Assembly (NCBI RefSeq): GCF_000943565.1
Contig: NZ_JTDW01000005.1
Coordinates: 186,001 to 250,000, forward strand
Length of the DNA stretch: 64,000 bases
Reading direction: 5' to 3'
From: Neotamlana sedimentorum
GTDB lineage: Bacteria > Bacteroidota > Bacteroidia > Flavobacteriales > Flavobacteriaceae
Shown here: positions 17,596-25,930 of the stretch, piece after piece
Position numbering within the stretch: position 1 is the stretch's first letter
How the letters are laid out: each line of letters starts with the position of its first letter
Program-made: the position numbers and the translations under genes
Notes under the pieces: generated by a model
Database searches by the model: none
The model's input: only the letters and a program-made list of their open reading frames with translations
What the model was told of the DNA's origin: nothing

Positions 17596-18177
17596 TTAGA
17601 GCACAGCATTTTTAGTGAAATATTTGTTCAATAGAAACAACATTATTTTATAAAACAAAAAGCCCGAAATAGCTCCAAAAATCATTCCACATATTATATC
17701 TAGTGGGTAATGGACTCCTACGTATATACGGCTATACGCTACTGTAAAACTCCAAAACAACATAATAAAAATTAACTTTTTGTAATGTGGTCTTAAAATT
17801 AAGCCTATAAAAACGGCTCCGGCCATGGTGTTAGAAGAGTGGCCTGAAAAAAACCCATATTTACCACAATAAGATGCTACTAAACGCATATACTCCATAA
17901 CACCTTCAGTTCTACATGGCCTAGAACGTGCGTAACCACGTTTAAAAACATTAGTAATTTGGTCGGTAAATGCAACCATTAAGGCCGTTACAACCACAAA
18001 CAGTAGCAGTGCTTTGAGTCCAAATTTTTTATAAAACAAGAACATTAAAACACCATAAAGCGGAATAAAAGTAAGTTTATTAGTAATTATAAGCCAAAAC
18101 ATATCCCAAGAAGGTGAACCTAAGTTATTTAAAAACAAAAATAATGTTTCATCTTGCTCAATAAGTTGTTCAATCAT
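17596..18177 (-). CDS. PAP2-family membrane phosphatase
   Basis: A 193-residue inner-membrane phosphatase with about five membrane segments. All three signature motifs of the PAP2 superfamily are present: K-x6-RP (KRGYARSRPCR), SGHSS, and R-x5-H-x3-D (RIYVGVHYPLD). Members remove phosphate from undecaprenyl pyrophosphate, phosphatidic acid or phosphatidylglycerol phosphate on the periplasmic side; which one applies cannot be told. It is leftward, after the small gene at 18273 with a gap of 95 bp. Confidence 0.92.
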   Translation of the reverse strand: MIEQLIEQDETLFLFLNNLGSPSWDMFWLIITNKLTFIPLYGVLMFLFYKKFGLKALLLFVVVTALMVAFTDQITNVFKRGYARSRPCRTEGVMEYMRLVASYCGKYGFFSGHSSNTMAGAVFIGLILRPHYKKLIFIMLFWSFTVAYSRIYVGVHYPLDIICGMIFGAISGFLFYKIMLFLLNKYFTKNAVL

Positions 18178-18272
18178 GTTATATAATTTTTAGTGTAACG
18201 TGAACTATATGGTTTTCTATTAAACCTCAAAATAAAAACGACAATTTCTGTTGTAAACCCCTAGCCTAGTTA

Positions 18273-18500
18273 TTAGGCTTCGTATTTAGCAATTTCCGCA
18301 TCATAAAAAGCTGTTGCCTCGTTAATTGCATTTTGAGTTTCTGCTTCCAATTCCTTCTGATCTTCGACATCAAAATCTTCAAACCATTCAACCTCATCGT
18401 CTTCTAAATTAATAATAAATCGAGGAAACTCTGTATGGATAATGTAAATAGCGTTTGGAAATTCACTATTATCACCTAATATAAATTTTGGAAGTGTCAT
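18273..18500 (-). CDS. small acidic conserved protein
   Basis: A 75-residue, strongly acidic cytoplasmic protein (MTLPKFILGDNSEFPNAIYI at the start, then several Glu/Asp-rich helices). I recall near-identical small proteins in many Flavobacteriaceae, but no function is known to me. It starts 3 bp after the stop of the MATE transporter gene, so the two are probably one transcript. Confidence 0.75.
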   Translation of the reverse strand: MTLPKFILGDNSEFPNAIYIIHTEFPRFIINLEDDEVEWFEDFDVEDQKELEAETQNAINEATAFYDAEIAKYEA

Positions 18501-18503
18501 ACT

Positions 18504-19886
18504 TTATTTTTTATTGTAAAACAAAATTAAACGTTTAGTTAAATAATTAAACCTTATAAATAATAAAATTGCGGCTGTGCTTAAACCCGCTAATAATCCT
18601 AACCAAATACCAAAGCTTCCATAAGCATCGGCTTTTCCAAAATACCAACTAATTGGAAACCCTACAACCCAATATGATATAAACGTAATGATTGTTGGTA
18701 TTTTAACATCTTGCATACCACGTAAAGCACCTAAAACAAGTATTTGTAAACTATCGCTTAACTGAAAAATAGCAGCCGCAATTAATAATTTTGATGCTAT
18801 GCCAACAACTTCAGTATTATCAGCAAGATTTTTAGCATCATCAAAATCTACATATAATTTGGGTAAGTGTTCATGAAATGCAAAAAACAGAATTGCAAAA
18901 CAAAAGGCAAACAGTGCTCCTAATATAAATATAGAAAACGCAATACGCCTTAAATCTTCATAATTTTTCAACCCCTTTTGATTACCAACACGAATCATAG
19001 ATGCTACGCTAAGTCCCATAGCAACCATAAACGTCATTGATGCTAAATTCAACGCTATTTGATTTGCTGCTTGCGGGTTTTTACCTAATAAACCGCTTAA
19101 CCAAATAGCCGCCGTAAAAATGGCCACTTCAAAAAACATTTGCATCGCACTCGGCGCACCAAGACTTAATATCTTTTTAATCATTAATTTATCTAATGTA
19201 AAAAATTTGATTTTTGTAACGAAAGGCTTCGATTTTTCTTTTTTAAATAAGAAGAACCATAGATAAAACACCATGATAAAACGAGATGCTAAAGTACCAT
19301 AAGCTGCACCAACAATGCCCATTTCTGGAAAACCAAAGCTTCCAAATATTAATAAATAGTTTAAAACAACATTAACCACATTAGCGACTAAAGTAGCATA
19401 CATTGGGTATCGTGTTAAAGATAAACCATCGCTAAATTGTTTAAAAGCTTGAAAAACGATTAAAGGAATAAGTGAAAAAGCAACTAAGTCTAAATATGGA
19501 ATAGCTAGTTCGACAACCTCAATTGGTTGTTTCATTAAATACATAAGTGGTTTGGTAAAAAAGACTAAAAGAAATAAAATGACGCCTAAAACGGTGCATA
19601 AAAACAAGCCATTTTTAAATGATGCTTTACCATTTATAAAATTCTTTGCGGCATCAGCTTCGGCTATTAAAGGTGTAATTGCAGTAGAAAAACCTATACC
19701 TAATGACATCGCAATAAACATAAAACTGTTGCCTAAAGATACTGCTGCTAGTTCTGCAGTACCAAGTTGGCCTACCATAATATTATCGATAAAACCCACA
19801 AATGTATGCCCTAACATACCTAACATTACCGGTAATGCAAGTTTCCAGTTATACTTAAATTCTTTGGTATAATCCCTAAAATTCAT
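18504..19886 (-). CDS. MATE-family multidrug/Na+ efflux transporter
   Basis: A 460-residue inner-membrane antiporter with twelve predicted helices in two pseudo-symmetric halves. The N-terminal LALPVMLGMLGHTFVGFIDN with VGQLGTAELAAVS is typical of the MATE/NorM family, as is the matching second-half segment LGAPSAMQMFFEVAIFTAAI. It exports cationic compounds in exchange for Na+ or H+. The promoter element ends just before the ATG, so the message should be leaderless, and the small acidic gene follows. Confidence 0.93.
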   Translation of the reverse strand: MNFRDYTKEFKYNWKLALPVMLGMLGHTFVGFIDNIMVGQLGTAELAAVSLGNSFMFIAMSLGIGFSTAITPLIAEADAAKNFINGKASFKNGLFLCTVLGVILFLLVFFTKPLMYLMKQPIEVVELAIPYLDLVAFSLIPLIVFQAFKQFSDGLSLTRYPMYATLVANVVNVVLNYLLIFGSFGFPEMGIVGAAYGTLASRFIMVFYLWFFLFKKEKSKPFVTKIKFFTLDKLMIKKILSLGAPSAMQMFFEVAIFTAAIWLSGLLGKNPQAANQIALNLASMTFMVAMGLSVASMIRVGNQKGLKNYEDLRRIAFSIFILGALFAFCFAILFFAFHEHLPKLYVDFDDAKNLADNTEVVGIASKLLIAAAIFQLSDSLQILVLGALRGMQDVKIPTIITFISYWVVGFPISWYFGKADAYGSFGIWLGLLAGLSTAAILLFIRFNYLTKRLILFYNKK

Positions 19887-19890
19887 TCAG

Positions 19891-19898
19891 CAAAAATA
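19891..19898 (-). promoter_or_regulatory. -7 element of the MATE gene
   Basis: On the minus strand this reads TATTTTTG, 4 bases before the ATG (19886), predicting a leaderless transcript. Confidence 0.6.
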
Positions 19899-20106
19899 AG
19901 CTTAAGCCCATATAAAACCAATTGCTTAAAGTATTATATTCTTAACATTTGTTAATTTTTTTTAGAAAAAATTATTTTTTACAGATTTTTTTTACTAATT
20001 TTATAATAACACATTGAAAATCAACAAATTTACCAACACAATATTTCGAAAAACCAAAAGCACGTATTTTAAAGGGATTAAAAATTAAGCTGTAAAGTTT
20101 TTCATC

Positions 20107-20142
20107 AAAAAAGGAGAAAAAATTGATTTCTCCTTTTTTTTT
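20107..20142 (-). terminator. terminator of the nitronate monooxygenase operon
   Basis: AAAAAAGGAGAAA (20107-20119) pairs with TTTCTCCTTTTTT (20127-20139). The minus-strand product ends in a U tract, right after the stop of the gene at 20142. It can also work on the plus strand. Confidence 0.8.
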
Positions 20143-21083
20143 TACAAACTAACTGCTAACTGTTTAGCCTTTTGAAAGTCTGAAATAATTTCTGCTACTA
20201 TTTCCTCAACTGGTTTTATATCATGAATTAAACCCGCGATTTGTCCGATTTCAAGCTCACCTCCATCTAAGTCGCCTTCAAACATGCCTTTTTTCGCTCT
20301 ACCTTTGCCTAATAAAACTTTTAAATCGTTAATTGTAGGTGACATTTTATATAATTCTTGAACTTGTGTATAAAAATCGTTTTTAATTAAACGTACTGGA
20401 CCTAATTCCTTTAAAGTTAATTGTGTATCACCTTCTTTAACATCAACTACCGCTTGTTTAAATTTTTGATGTGCAGAACTTTCAACACTTGCCACAAAAC
20501 GGCTGCCAATTTGAACCCCATCTGCTCCTAAGATCATAGTAGCTAACATCGCATTTCCTGTTGCAATACCACCAGCCGCAATTATTGGAATTTCTACTTT
20601 TTCCTTAACCATTGGAATAAGAGTAAGTGTTGTAGTTTCATCTCTACCATTATGGCCGCCTGCCTCAAAACCTTCGGCAACAATAGCATCAACACCAGCT
20701 TCTTGCGCTTTTAATGCAAACTTTACACTACTAACTACATGAACCACTTTTATGCCTTTATCTTGTAACCATTTTGTCCATGTTTTAGGATTTCCAGCCG
20801 AAGTAAATACAATTTTCACACCTTCTTCAACAATAATAGCCATGAGTTTATCAATATCTGGATAAAGCATTGGCACATTTACCGCAAATGGATTTTGTGT
20901 CGCTTTTTTACATTTAATAATGTGCTCTCGCAACACTTCTGGATACATACTACCTGCGCCTAAAACACCTAAAATCCCAGCATTACTAGCTGCAGAGGCT
21001 AAGCGCCATCCGCTATTCCAAACCATGCCTGCTTGAACAATGGGATATTTAATATTGAATAGCTCTGTAACTCTATTTTCCAT
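20142..21083 (-). CDS. nitronate monooxygenase / NPD-like FMN oxidoreductase
   Basis: A 313-residue FMN TIM-barrel enzyme. The start KYPIVQAGM, the middle AEGFEAGGHNG with the conserved His, AAGGIATG and GADGVQIGSRF are hallmark segments of the nitronate monooxygenase/2-nitropropane dioxygenase family, which oxidises toxic propionate 3-nitronate. The same fold serves FabK-type enoyl-ACP reductases, but the AGGHNG motif favours the former. Its ATG overlaps the stop of the upstream protease (TAATG), so translation is coupled, and it ends at a strong terminator. Confidence 0.88.
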   Translation of the reverse strand: MENRVTELFNIKYPIVQAGMVWNSGWRLASAASNAGILGVLGAGSMYPEVLREHIIKCKKATQNPFAVNVPMLYPDIDKLMAIIVEEGVKIVFTSAGNPKTWTKWLQDKGIKVVHVVSSVKFALKAQEAGVDAIVAEGFEAGGHNGRDETTTLTLIPMVKEKVEIPIIAAGGIATGNAMLATMILGADGVQIGSRFVASVESSAHQKFKQAVVDVKEGDTQLTLKELGPVRLIKNDFYTQVQELYKMSPTINDLKVLLGKGRAKKGMFEGDLDGGELEIGQIAGLIHDIKPVEEIVAEIISDFQKAKQLAVSL

Positions 21084-22678
21084 TATTGTTTTAAGACTTT
21101 GAAGGTTTTAACAGTTTCATTTTGAATTACTTTTACAAGATATAATCCTGCTTGCAAGGTCGATAAATCAATTTCTGGAGCTTCAGAAGACACGGCATAT
21201 TCTCCAACAAATTTTCCTAAAACACTAAAAACCGATACTTGTAAATCGCCATTTTGTACTTTAAAGAAAACCTTTCCGCTTGACGGGTTTGGATACAATT
21301 CTATTTGTAAATTATTATGAGAAGCAACTAATAACCCCGCATTAAAAGCTGCGAACAAATTAGGAATGCCATAACCTAAATAATTGTCTGGAGCCGAATA
21401 TTGAGACGCCGATTCACGCACCAATTGCATAATTTCTGCGTTGGAAAAATTAGGTAAAGCCTGCCATAAACAAGCTATTCCTCCAGCCAAAATTGGAGAA
21501 CTAAAGGACGTTCCGTTGGCTGCTACAACTACGTTATTTTCGTTTATTAAAGCACTGGATTGCCCTTGGGCTACAACATCTGGTTTTTGTGTAGGTTGAA
21601 AATTACTACCAACCGAACTAAACCAAGCAGAATTACCACTGGCATCGACTGCTCCAATAGTTAAGGTATTTGATGAATCGCCTGGTGCTGTTATACCATC
21701 TTCTCCTTCGTTACCTGCCGAAGTAACCAATAAAAGTCCTTTTTCGAATGCAATGTTTGCACCACGCGAAATAAATGCGGTGGTTCCATTCATTTCTGCA
21801 TCTGTGTAGGTGTAGTTCGCATTATCAAACGTTTTGTATCCTAAAGATGTGTTTATAATATCTACTCCTAAACTATCGGCACGTTCGGCAGCTTCAACCC
21901 AATAACTCTCTTCTGCGGGTGTTTCGCTACTTACATCTTCTGTAATAAACAAATAATAAGAAGCGTCTGGTGCTGTGCCAACAAATTCATTTTCAATATA
22001 ACCAGCCATTGTACTTAAAACCAGAGTGCCATGATTATGTTGTGAAGTGTTATACACATCTAAATCTCGATTTACAAAATCGTAAACCCCTTTAATATTA
22101 CCAGCATTTCGCAAACGCTCGAAGCCACCAAGTGTATTCGCGTTTGGAAATCCAGCATCGAGCACGGCAATAGTAATGCCCGTTCCTGTATAATTGTTTA
22201 AATGCAGATTATCGACACTAATCATTTCTGTTTGATTAGATGCATTACCATAATTAAACGTAACTAATTCCTCTTGAAATTTATTGGTAAACTTGTCTTG
22301 TTTTGCTTTTGAAGTATTTAAGTTATTGTTAGCAAAATCAATACTTTCCACGAAACTTAAAGCAGATAAAGCATTAATATTTTCTTCGCTACCTCTAACA
22401 TAAACAGTATTAAACCATTTAGATTTGGCTAAAACCGAAATGCCTGATTGTGATTTAATTTGAGTTATATAAGACTCATTTACAGGAACATCACGTGCAT
22501 CGATAGGGATATTAAAATTTTGTTTTCTATCGATTGCTTTCTGGGTTAAAATTGAAATCGGGTTTTCTATAGCAGTAGCAACATTTTCTTTATCGGTTAA
22601 AAATACCCATGCGTCTTCTTGTGCAACACCGGTTTGAAAAATTGTAAAAGCAACAAGAAAAAATAATACCCGAATCAT
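21083..22678 (-). CDS. subtilisin-like (S8) protease with T9SS type A sorting domain
   Basis: A 531-residue secreted serine protease. Signal peptide (1-19), a propeptide (FLTDKENVATAIENPISILT region) and the S8 catalytic domain with Asp174 in VLDAG, His216 in HNHGT and Ser391 in GTSFSSP. The last ~75 residues (YPNPSSGKVFFK, then a strand-rich ending with GLYLVKV and KTFKVLKQ) are a type A C-terminal domain for export by the type IX system and surface attachment. It lies between mnmA (26-bp gap) and the nitronate monooxygenase gene in one leftward operon. Confidence 0.95.
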   Translation of the reverse strand: MIRVLFFLVAFTIFQTGVAQEDAWVFLTDKENVATAIENPISILTQKAIDRKQNFNIPIDARDVPVNESYITQIKSQSGISVLAKSKWFNTVYVRGSEENINALSALSFVESIDFANNNLNTSKAKQDKFTNKFQEELVTFNYGNASNQTEMISVDNLHLNNYTGTGITIAVLDAGFPNANTLGGFERLRNAGNIKGVYDFVNRDLDVYNTSQHNHGTLVLSTMAGYIENEFVGTAPDASYYLFITEDVSSETPAEESYWVEAAERADSLGVDIINTSLGYKTFDNANYTYTDAEMNGTTAFISRGANIAFEKGLLLVTSAGNEGEDGITAPGDSSNTLTIGAVDASGNSAWFSSVGSNFQPTQKPDVVAQGQSSALINENNVVVAANGTSFSSPILAGGIACLWQALPNFSNAEIMQLVRESASQYSAPDNYLGYGIPNLFAAFNAGLLVASHNNLQIELYPNPSSGKVFFKVQNGDLQVSVFSVLGKFVGEYAVSSEAPEIDLSTLQAGLYLVKVIQNETVKTFKVLKQ

Positions 22679-22704
22679 TTTATAGTAGTTTTGGCTATTG
22701 CAAT

Positions 22705-23892
22705 TTAATAAATTACGCCCGAACCAACTAACTCATCGTTTAAGTACCAAGCTACAAACTGCCCTTCTGTTATTGCCGATTGATAATTTTCGAAGTTCAC
22801 ATAAATGCCATCTTCAACCTTAAGTAAAGTTGCATTTTCAAGTTGTTGCCTGTATCGAATACGTGCTTTTACTTTTAAAGTTTCGTTGGTATTTAAAGCT
22901 AAATCTTGGCGCACCCAATGTAATTCGGCATTCGTAACAAAAAGTGTTTTTTTAAGTAAACCAGGATGTGCTTTACCTTGACCTGTATAAATAATGTTTT
23001 TTTCAACATCTGTATCAATTACAAAAAGTGGTTCTACGGTACCGCCAACACCTAAACCTTTTCTTTGACCTTTAGTAAAATAGTGTGCACCTTGATGCTT
23101 ACCAACCACTTTACCTTGAGTTTTTGAATATTTTATCTTGCGAGATAGATATTTTAATTTTTCTTCTTCTGAGTTAAAACTCGGTTCAGTCTGATTATAA
23201 ACCTCTAAATCGTTTGGAATTTCTACAATTTCGCCTTCTTTAGGTTTTAGTTGTTGCTGAAGAAACTCGGGTAACTTTACTTTACCAATAAAACACAAGC
23301 CTTGAGAATCTTTTTTATCTGCCGTAATTAAATCTAATTCCGATGCAATTTTACGCACTTCAGGTTTTGTTAATTCCCCAATTGGAAAAAGCGATTTTGC
23401 CAATTGATCTTGCGATAATTGGCATAAAAAATACGATTGATCTTTATTACCATCGACACCAGTAAGTAATTGATAAACATTTTCTCCGTCTTTCTCGATA
23501 GTTCCTTTTCTACAATAATGTCCAGTGGCTACATAATCGGCTCCTAAATCGAGAGCGATTTTCATAAATACATCAAACTTTATTTCTCTATTACAAAGTA
23601 CATCAGGGTTTGGTGTACGTCCGTTTTCATATTCATTGAACATGTAATCAACAATACGCTCTTTATACTGCTCACTTAAATCGACGGTTTGAAATGGAAT
23701 ACCCAATTTATCTGCAACCAACATGGCATCATTACTATCATCCAGCCAAGGACATTCGTTAGAAATTGTAACCGAATCGTCGTGCCAGTTTTTCATAAAC
23801 AACCCAATAACTTCATAGCCTTGTTGTTGTAACAAATACGCAGCAACGCTAGAATCTACTCCTCCAGAAAGTCCAATAATTACACGTTTCAT
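22705..23892 (-). CDS. mnmA: tRNA 2-thiouridine(34) synthase MnmA
   Basis: Thiolates U34 at the wobble position of tRNAs for Lys, Glu and Gln, taking sulfur from a persulfide relay. The PP-loop SGGVDSSVA is at the N-terminus; the two catalytic cysteines are in [12 protein letters not shown] and SQGLCFIG. Start chosen at ATG 23892 (395 residues), because the earlier TTG at 23913 overlaps the promoter element. The C-terminal beta-barrel domain is complete. It heads the leftward run mnmA - protease - nitronate monooxygenase. Confidence 0.96.
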   Translation of the reverse strand: MKRVIIGLSGGVDSSVAAYLLQQQGYEVIGLFMKNWHDDSVTISNECPWLDDSNDAMLVADKLGIPFQTVDLSEQYKERIVDYMFNEYENGRTPNPDVLCNREIKFDVFMKIALDLGADYVATGHYCRKGTIEKDGENVYQLLTGVDGNKDQSYFLCQLSQDQLAKSLFPIGELTKPEVRKIASELDLITADKKDSQGLCFIGKVKLPEFLQQQLKPKEGEIVEIPNDLEVYNQTEPSFNSEEEKLKYLSRKIKYSKTQGKVVGKHQGAHYFTKGQRKGLGVGGTVEPLFVIDTDVEKNIIYTGQGKAHPGLLKKTLFVTNAELHWVRQDLALNTNETLKVKARIRYRQQLENATLLKVEDGIYVNFENYQSAITEGQFVAWYLNDELVGSGVIY

Positions 23893-23910
23893 CTTAAAAA
23901 AATTAATGTG

Positions 23911-23918
23911 CAAATATA
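23911..23918 (-). promoter_or_regulatory. -7 element of mnmA
   Basis: Reads TATATTTG on the minus strand, 18 bases before the ATG at 23892. Confidence 0.6.
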
Positions 23919-23977
23919 AACATAATTATAGTTTTTAACTGCTTGTTTTATTTAGTGTATGATTATCAGAAAAATAA

Positions 23978-24054
23978 TTTTGTTTAAATTTTAACAAAAT
24001 TTAATAAACAAAAAATTAATTTTGTTTATTAATTAACTAAATTTGTTAAACAAA
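23978..24054 (+). promoter_or_regulatory. triple inverted-repeat operator region upstream of the fasciclin gene
   Basis: Three inverted repeats share the half-site TTTGTT/AACAAA. They are TTTTGTT (23978-23984) with AACAAAA (23993-23999); a perfect 13-bp repeat, TTAATAAACAAAA (24001-24013) with TTTTGTTTATTAA (24020-24032); and TTTGTT (24042-24047) with AACAAA (24049-24054). The last overlaps the -7 element TAAATTTG (24038-24045). This looks like a multi-site operator, although A+T-rich DNA makes some pairing likely by chance. Confidence 0.5.
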
Positions 24055-24071
24055 CAAAAAAACATTAAGAT

Positions 24072-25049
24072 ATGAAAAAGTCAATTTTATTACGCGCATT
24101 TTTTTTAATTGCTACTGTGGTTTTTATTTCTTGTAGCGAAGATGATAACGAAACGATGACAGTAGATGGCCCCTTTAACATTGTTGAAACAGCTCAAAGC
24201 GTTCCAGATTTAAGTATTTTGGTTGAAGCAGTTGTACAAACCAATTTAGTAGCAGCCCTTACCGCAGATGGCAACAAAACTGTATTAGCCCCATCTAATA
24301 CAGCGTTTAATGCTTTTCTTAACGAAAACGGGTTTAGCTCTCTTTCTGAAGTACCAAACGATATATTAACACAAATATTACTTAACCATGTAATTCCTGA
24401 TACCGACATTATGTCTTCAGATTTATTGGGAACCATAGGATACACCAATACAATGGCCGATGGCCCTAATGACACAAAGTTAAGCCTATATTATAATGGT
24501 AATTCTGGGGTAATGTTTAACGGTTATGCTAAAGTAACAACTCCAGATGTAAACACTTCCAACGGTGTAGTTCATATTATAGACAAAGTTATAGATTTAC
24601 CTACAATCGCTACATTTGCCACTAGCAATGACGCATTGTCTATTTTGGTTGATGCTTTAGTTTATGCAGATACAGGTATGCCTACCGTTCCTTATATTAC
24701 AACTGTTTCTGATGCTGAAGCTGGACCGTACACTGTTTTCGCACCATCAAATGATGCTTTTGCAAATTTATTAACTGAATTAGAAGTTAATGCATTAACA
24801 GATTTATCAACAGCTACAGTAGATGCTGTTTTACTTAATCATATTGTTAATGCAAATGTACAATCGAACATGTTGACTTCTGGTACGGTTTCTACACTAG
24901 GTGGTGACATTACTGCTGATACTAGCACCTTTACTCTTACAGATGCTAATGGAAGAATGAGCAGCATTATAACAACTTTAGTAGATATTCAAGGTACTAA
25001 TGGTGTAGTTCATGTTATCGATAAGGTTATTTTACCTGCTTCTGAATAA
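24072..25049 (+). CDS. fasciclin (FAS1) domain lipoprotein
   Basis: A 325-residue surface or periplasmic lipoprotein. The signal peptide ends in the lipobox VFISC, followed by SEDDNE, an acidic start typical of Bacteroidota surface lipoproteins. Two FAS1 domains follow (about 35-180 and 185-323), each with the pattern TVLAPSNTAFNAFL / TVFAPSNDAFANLL and closing NGVVHIIDKVI / NGVVHVIDKVI. FAS1 domains mediate adhesion. It is transcribed alone, from a promoter embedded in a set of inverted repeats, so it is probably tightly regulated. Confidence 0.93.
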   Translation: MKKSILLRAFFLIATVVFISCSEDDNETMTVDGPFNIVETAQSVPDLSILVEAVVQTNLVAALTADGNKTVLAPSNTAFNAFLNENGFSSLSEVPNDILTQILLNHVIPDTDIMSSDLLGTIGYTNTMADGPNDTKLSLYYNGNSGVMFNGYAKVTTPDVNTSNGVVHIIDKVIDLPTIATFATSNDALSILVDALVYADTGMPTVPYITTVSDAEAGPYTVFAPSNDAFANLLTELEVNALTDLSTATVDAVLLNHIVNANVQSNMLTSGTVSTLGGDITADTSTFTLTDANGRMSSIITTLVDIQGTNGVVHVIDKVILPASE

Positions 25050-25070
25050 AAATATTATATAATAAAATAA

Positions 25071-25103
25071 AAAACTCCTTAATAATTAAGGAGTTTTTTT
25101 TAT
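25071..25103. terminator. bidirectional terminator between fasciclin and YwqK genes
   Basis: AAAACTCCTTAAT (25071-25083) pairs with ATTAAGGAGTTTT (25085-25097), flanked by A and T tracts, so it can end both convergent transcripts. It overlaps the last codons of the minus-strand gene. Confidence 0.85.
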
Positions 25104-25793
25104 AATCTTAGTTTTCTTTGTAAAGTCTTTTTCTTCTATAAGTTTACCATTTTCATAAAACTTCCAAATCCCAATTTTTTTATCTTTTTCATAATAACCT
25201 TCAGATATTAACTCTCCTGAGTTACTATAATATTTAGCCTGACCATTAAATAAATCATTTTCGTAATTCACCGTTTTCAATAACACATTCGTTTCGGTAA
25301 ACCAACTTGCTACCCCTTGCAACTTGCCATTTACATATTGTTTTTTCTCGGCTATTGTTCCATTTGGAAAATACACCAATCGCTCTCCATTTAACTCTCC
25401 ATTTTCGTTATAATGCTCTAAAGTTAAAATGGCATCACTATTCTTTTGATAATATTTCCATGTCCCGATATAATTTTTACCATCCATTAGGCCTTCGCTA
25501 ATAACTTTTCCCGTGGATGTTAAAAATTTTACTTCGGCAATATTATTATCTTTATTAAATTCTTTAGTGGCAGATAAAACAGGTTTACCATTTAGTTTTT
25601 TGTAAAACTTAAAAAGCCCAATTTCTTTACCATGAAAAAATTCGCCTTCATACCGTAAAACTTTTGTATTATCGAAATACTTTTTATAGATACCATGACG
25701 CTTTCCATTTTCATCTAGTTGATTTACAGTTTGAGAAAAACCGGAAAAACTAACAAATAAAACTATAATTGAAGCTAACTTAAAAACGTTCAT
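25086..25793 (-). CDS. YwqK/MORN-repeat protein
   Basis: A 235-residue exported protein: signal peptide (1-20), then tandem MORN_2-type repeats of about 22-24 residues of the form E/G-x-Y-x-NG-x-L-x-G-x-W-x-x-Y (HGIYKKYFDNTKVLRYEGEF, GTWKYYQKNSDAILTLEHYN, GKLIEEKDFT). Databases often label such proteins YwqK-family antitoxin, but no toxin partner is adjacent here and the signal peptide argues against a cytoplasmic antitoxin. The role is unknown. Monocistronic. Confidence 0.85.
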   Translation of the reverse strand: MNVFKLASIIVLFVSFSGFSQTVNQLDENGKRHGIYKKYFDNTKVLRYEGEFFHGKEIGLFKFYKKLNGKPVLSATKEFNKDNNIAEVKFLTSTGKVISEGLMDGKNYIGTWKYYQKNSDAILTLEHYNENGELNGERLVYFPNGTIAEKKQYVNGKLQGVASWFTETNVLLKTVNYENDLFNGQAKYYSNSGELISEGYYEKDKKIGIWKFYENGKLIEEKDFTKKTKIIKKTP

Positions 25794-25876
25794 GCCCGTT
25801 ATTTTTAAAATAAATTATGATCTACTTTTAATAATCAAAATTTTAACAACAAATTTAATACCAAATTGTATAAATA

Positions 25877-25912
25877 AAAAAGCTGCCATAAAAATTTTTA
25901 AAGCAGCTTTTT
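25877..25912. terminator. terminator downstream of yidC
   Basis: AAAAAGCTGC (25877-25886) pairs with GCAGCTTTTT (25903-25912) over an A/T-rich loop. It lies just after the yidC stop and is symmetrical enough to act in both directions. Confidence 0.85.
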
Positions 25913-25930
25913 AAATAGGTATCAACAAAT

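Noticed and set aside
25086-25793. Toxin-antitoxin module based on the YwqK label
   Set aside because: The protein has a signal peptide and no neighbouring toxin; it is a MORN-repeat protein of unknown role.
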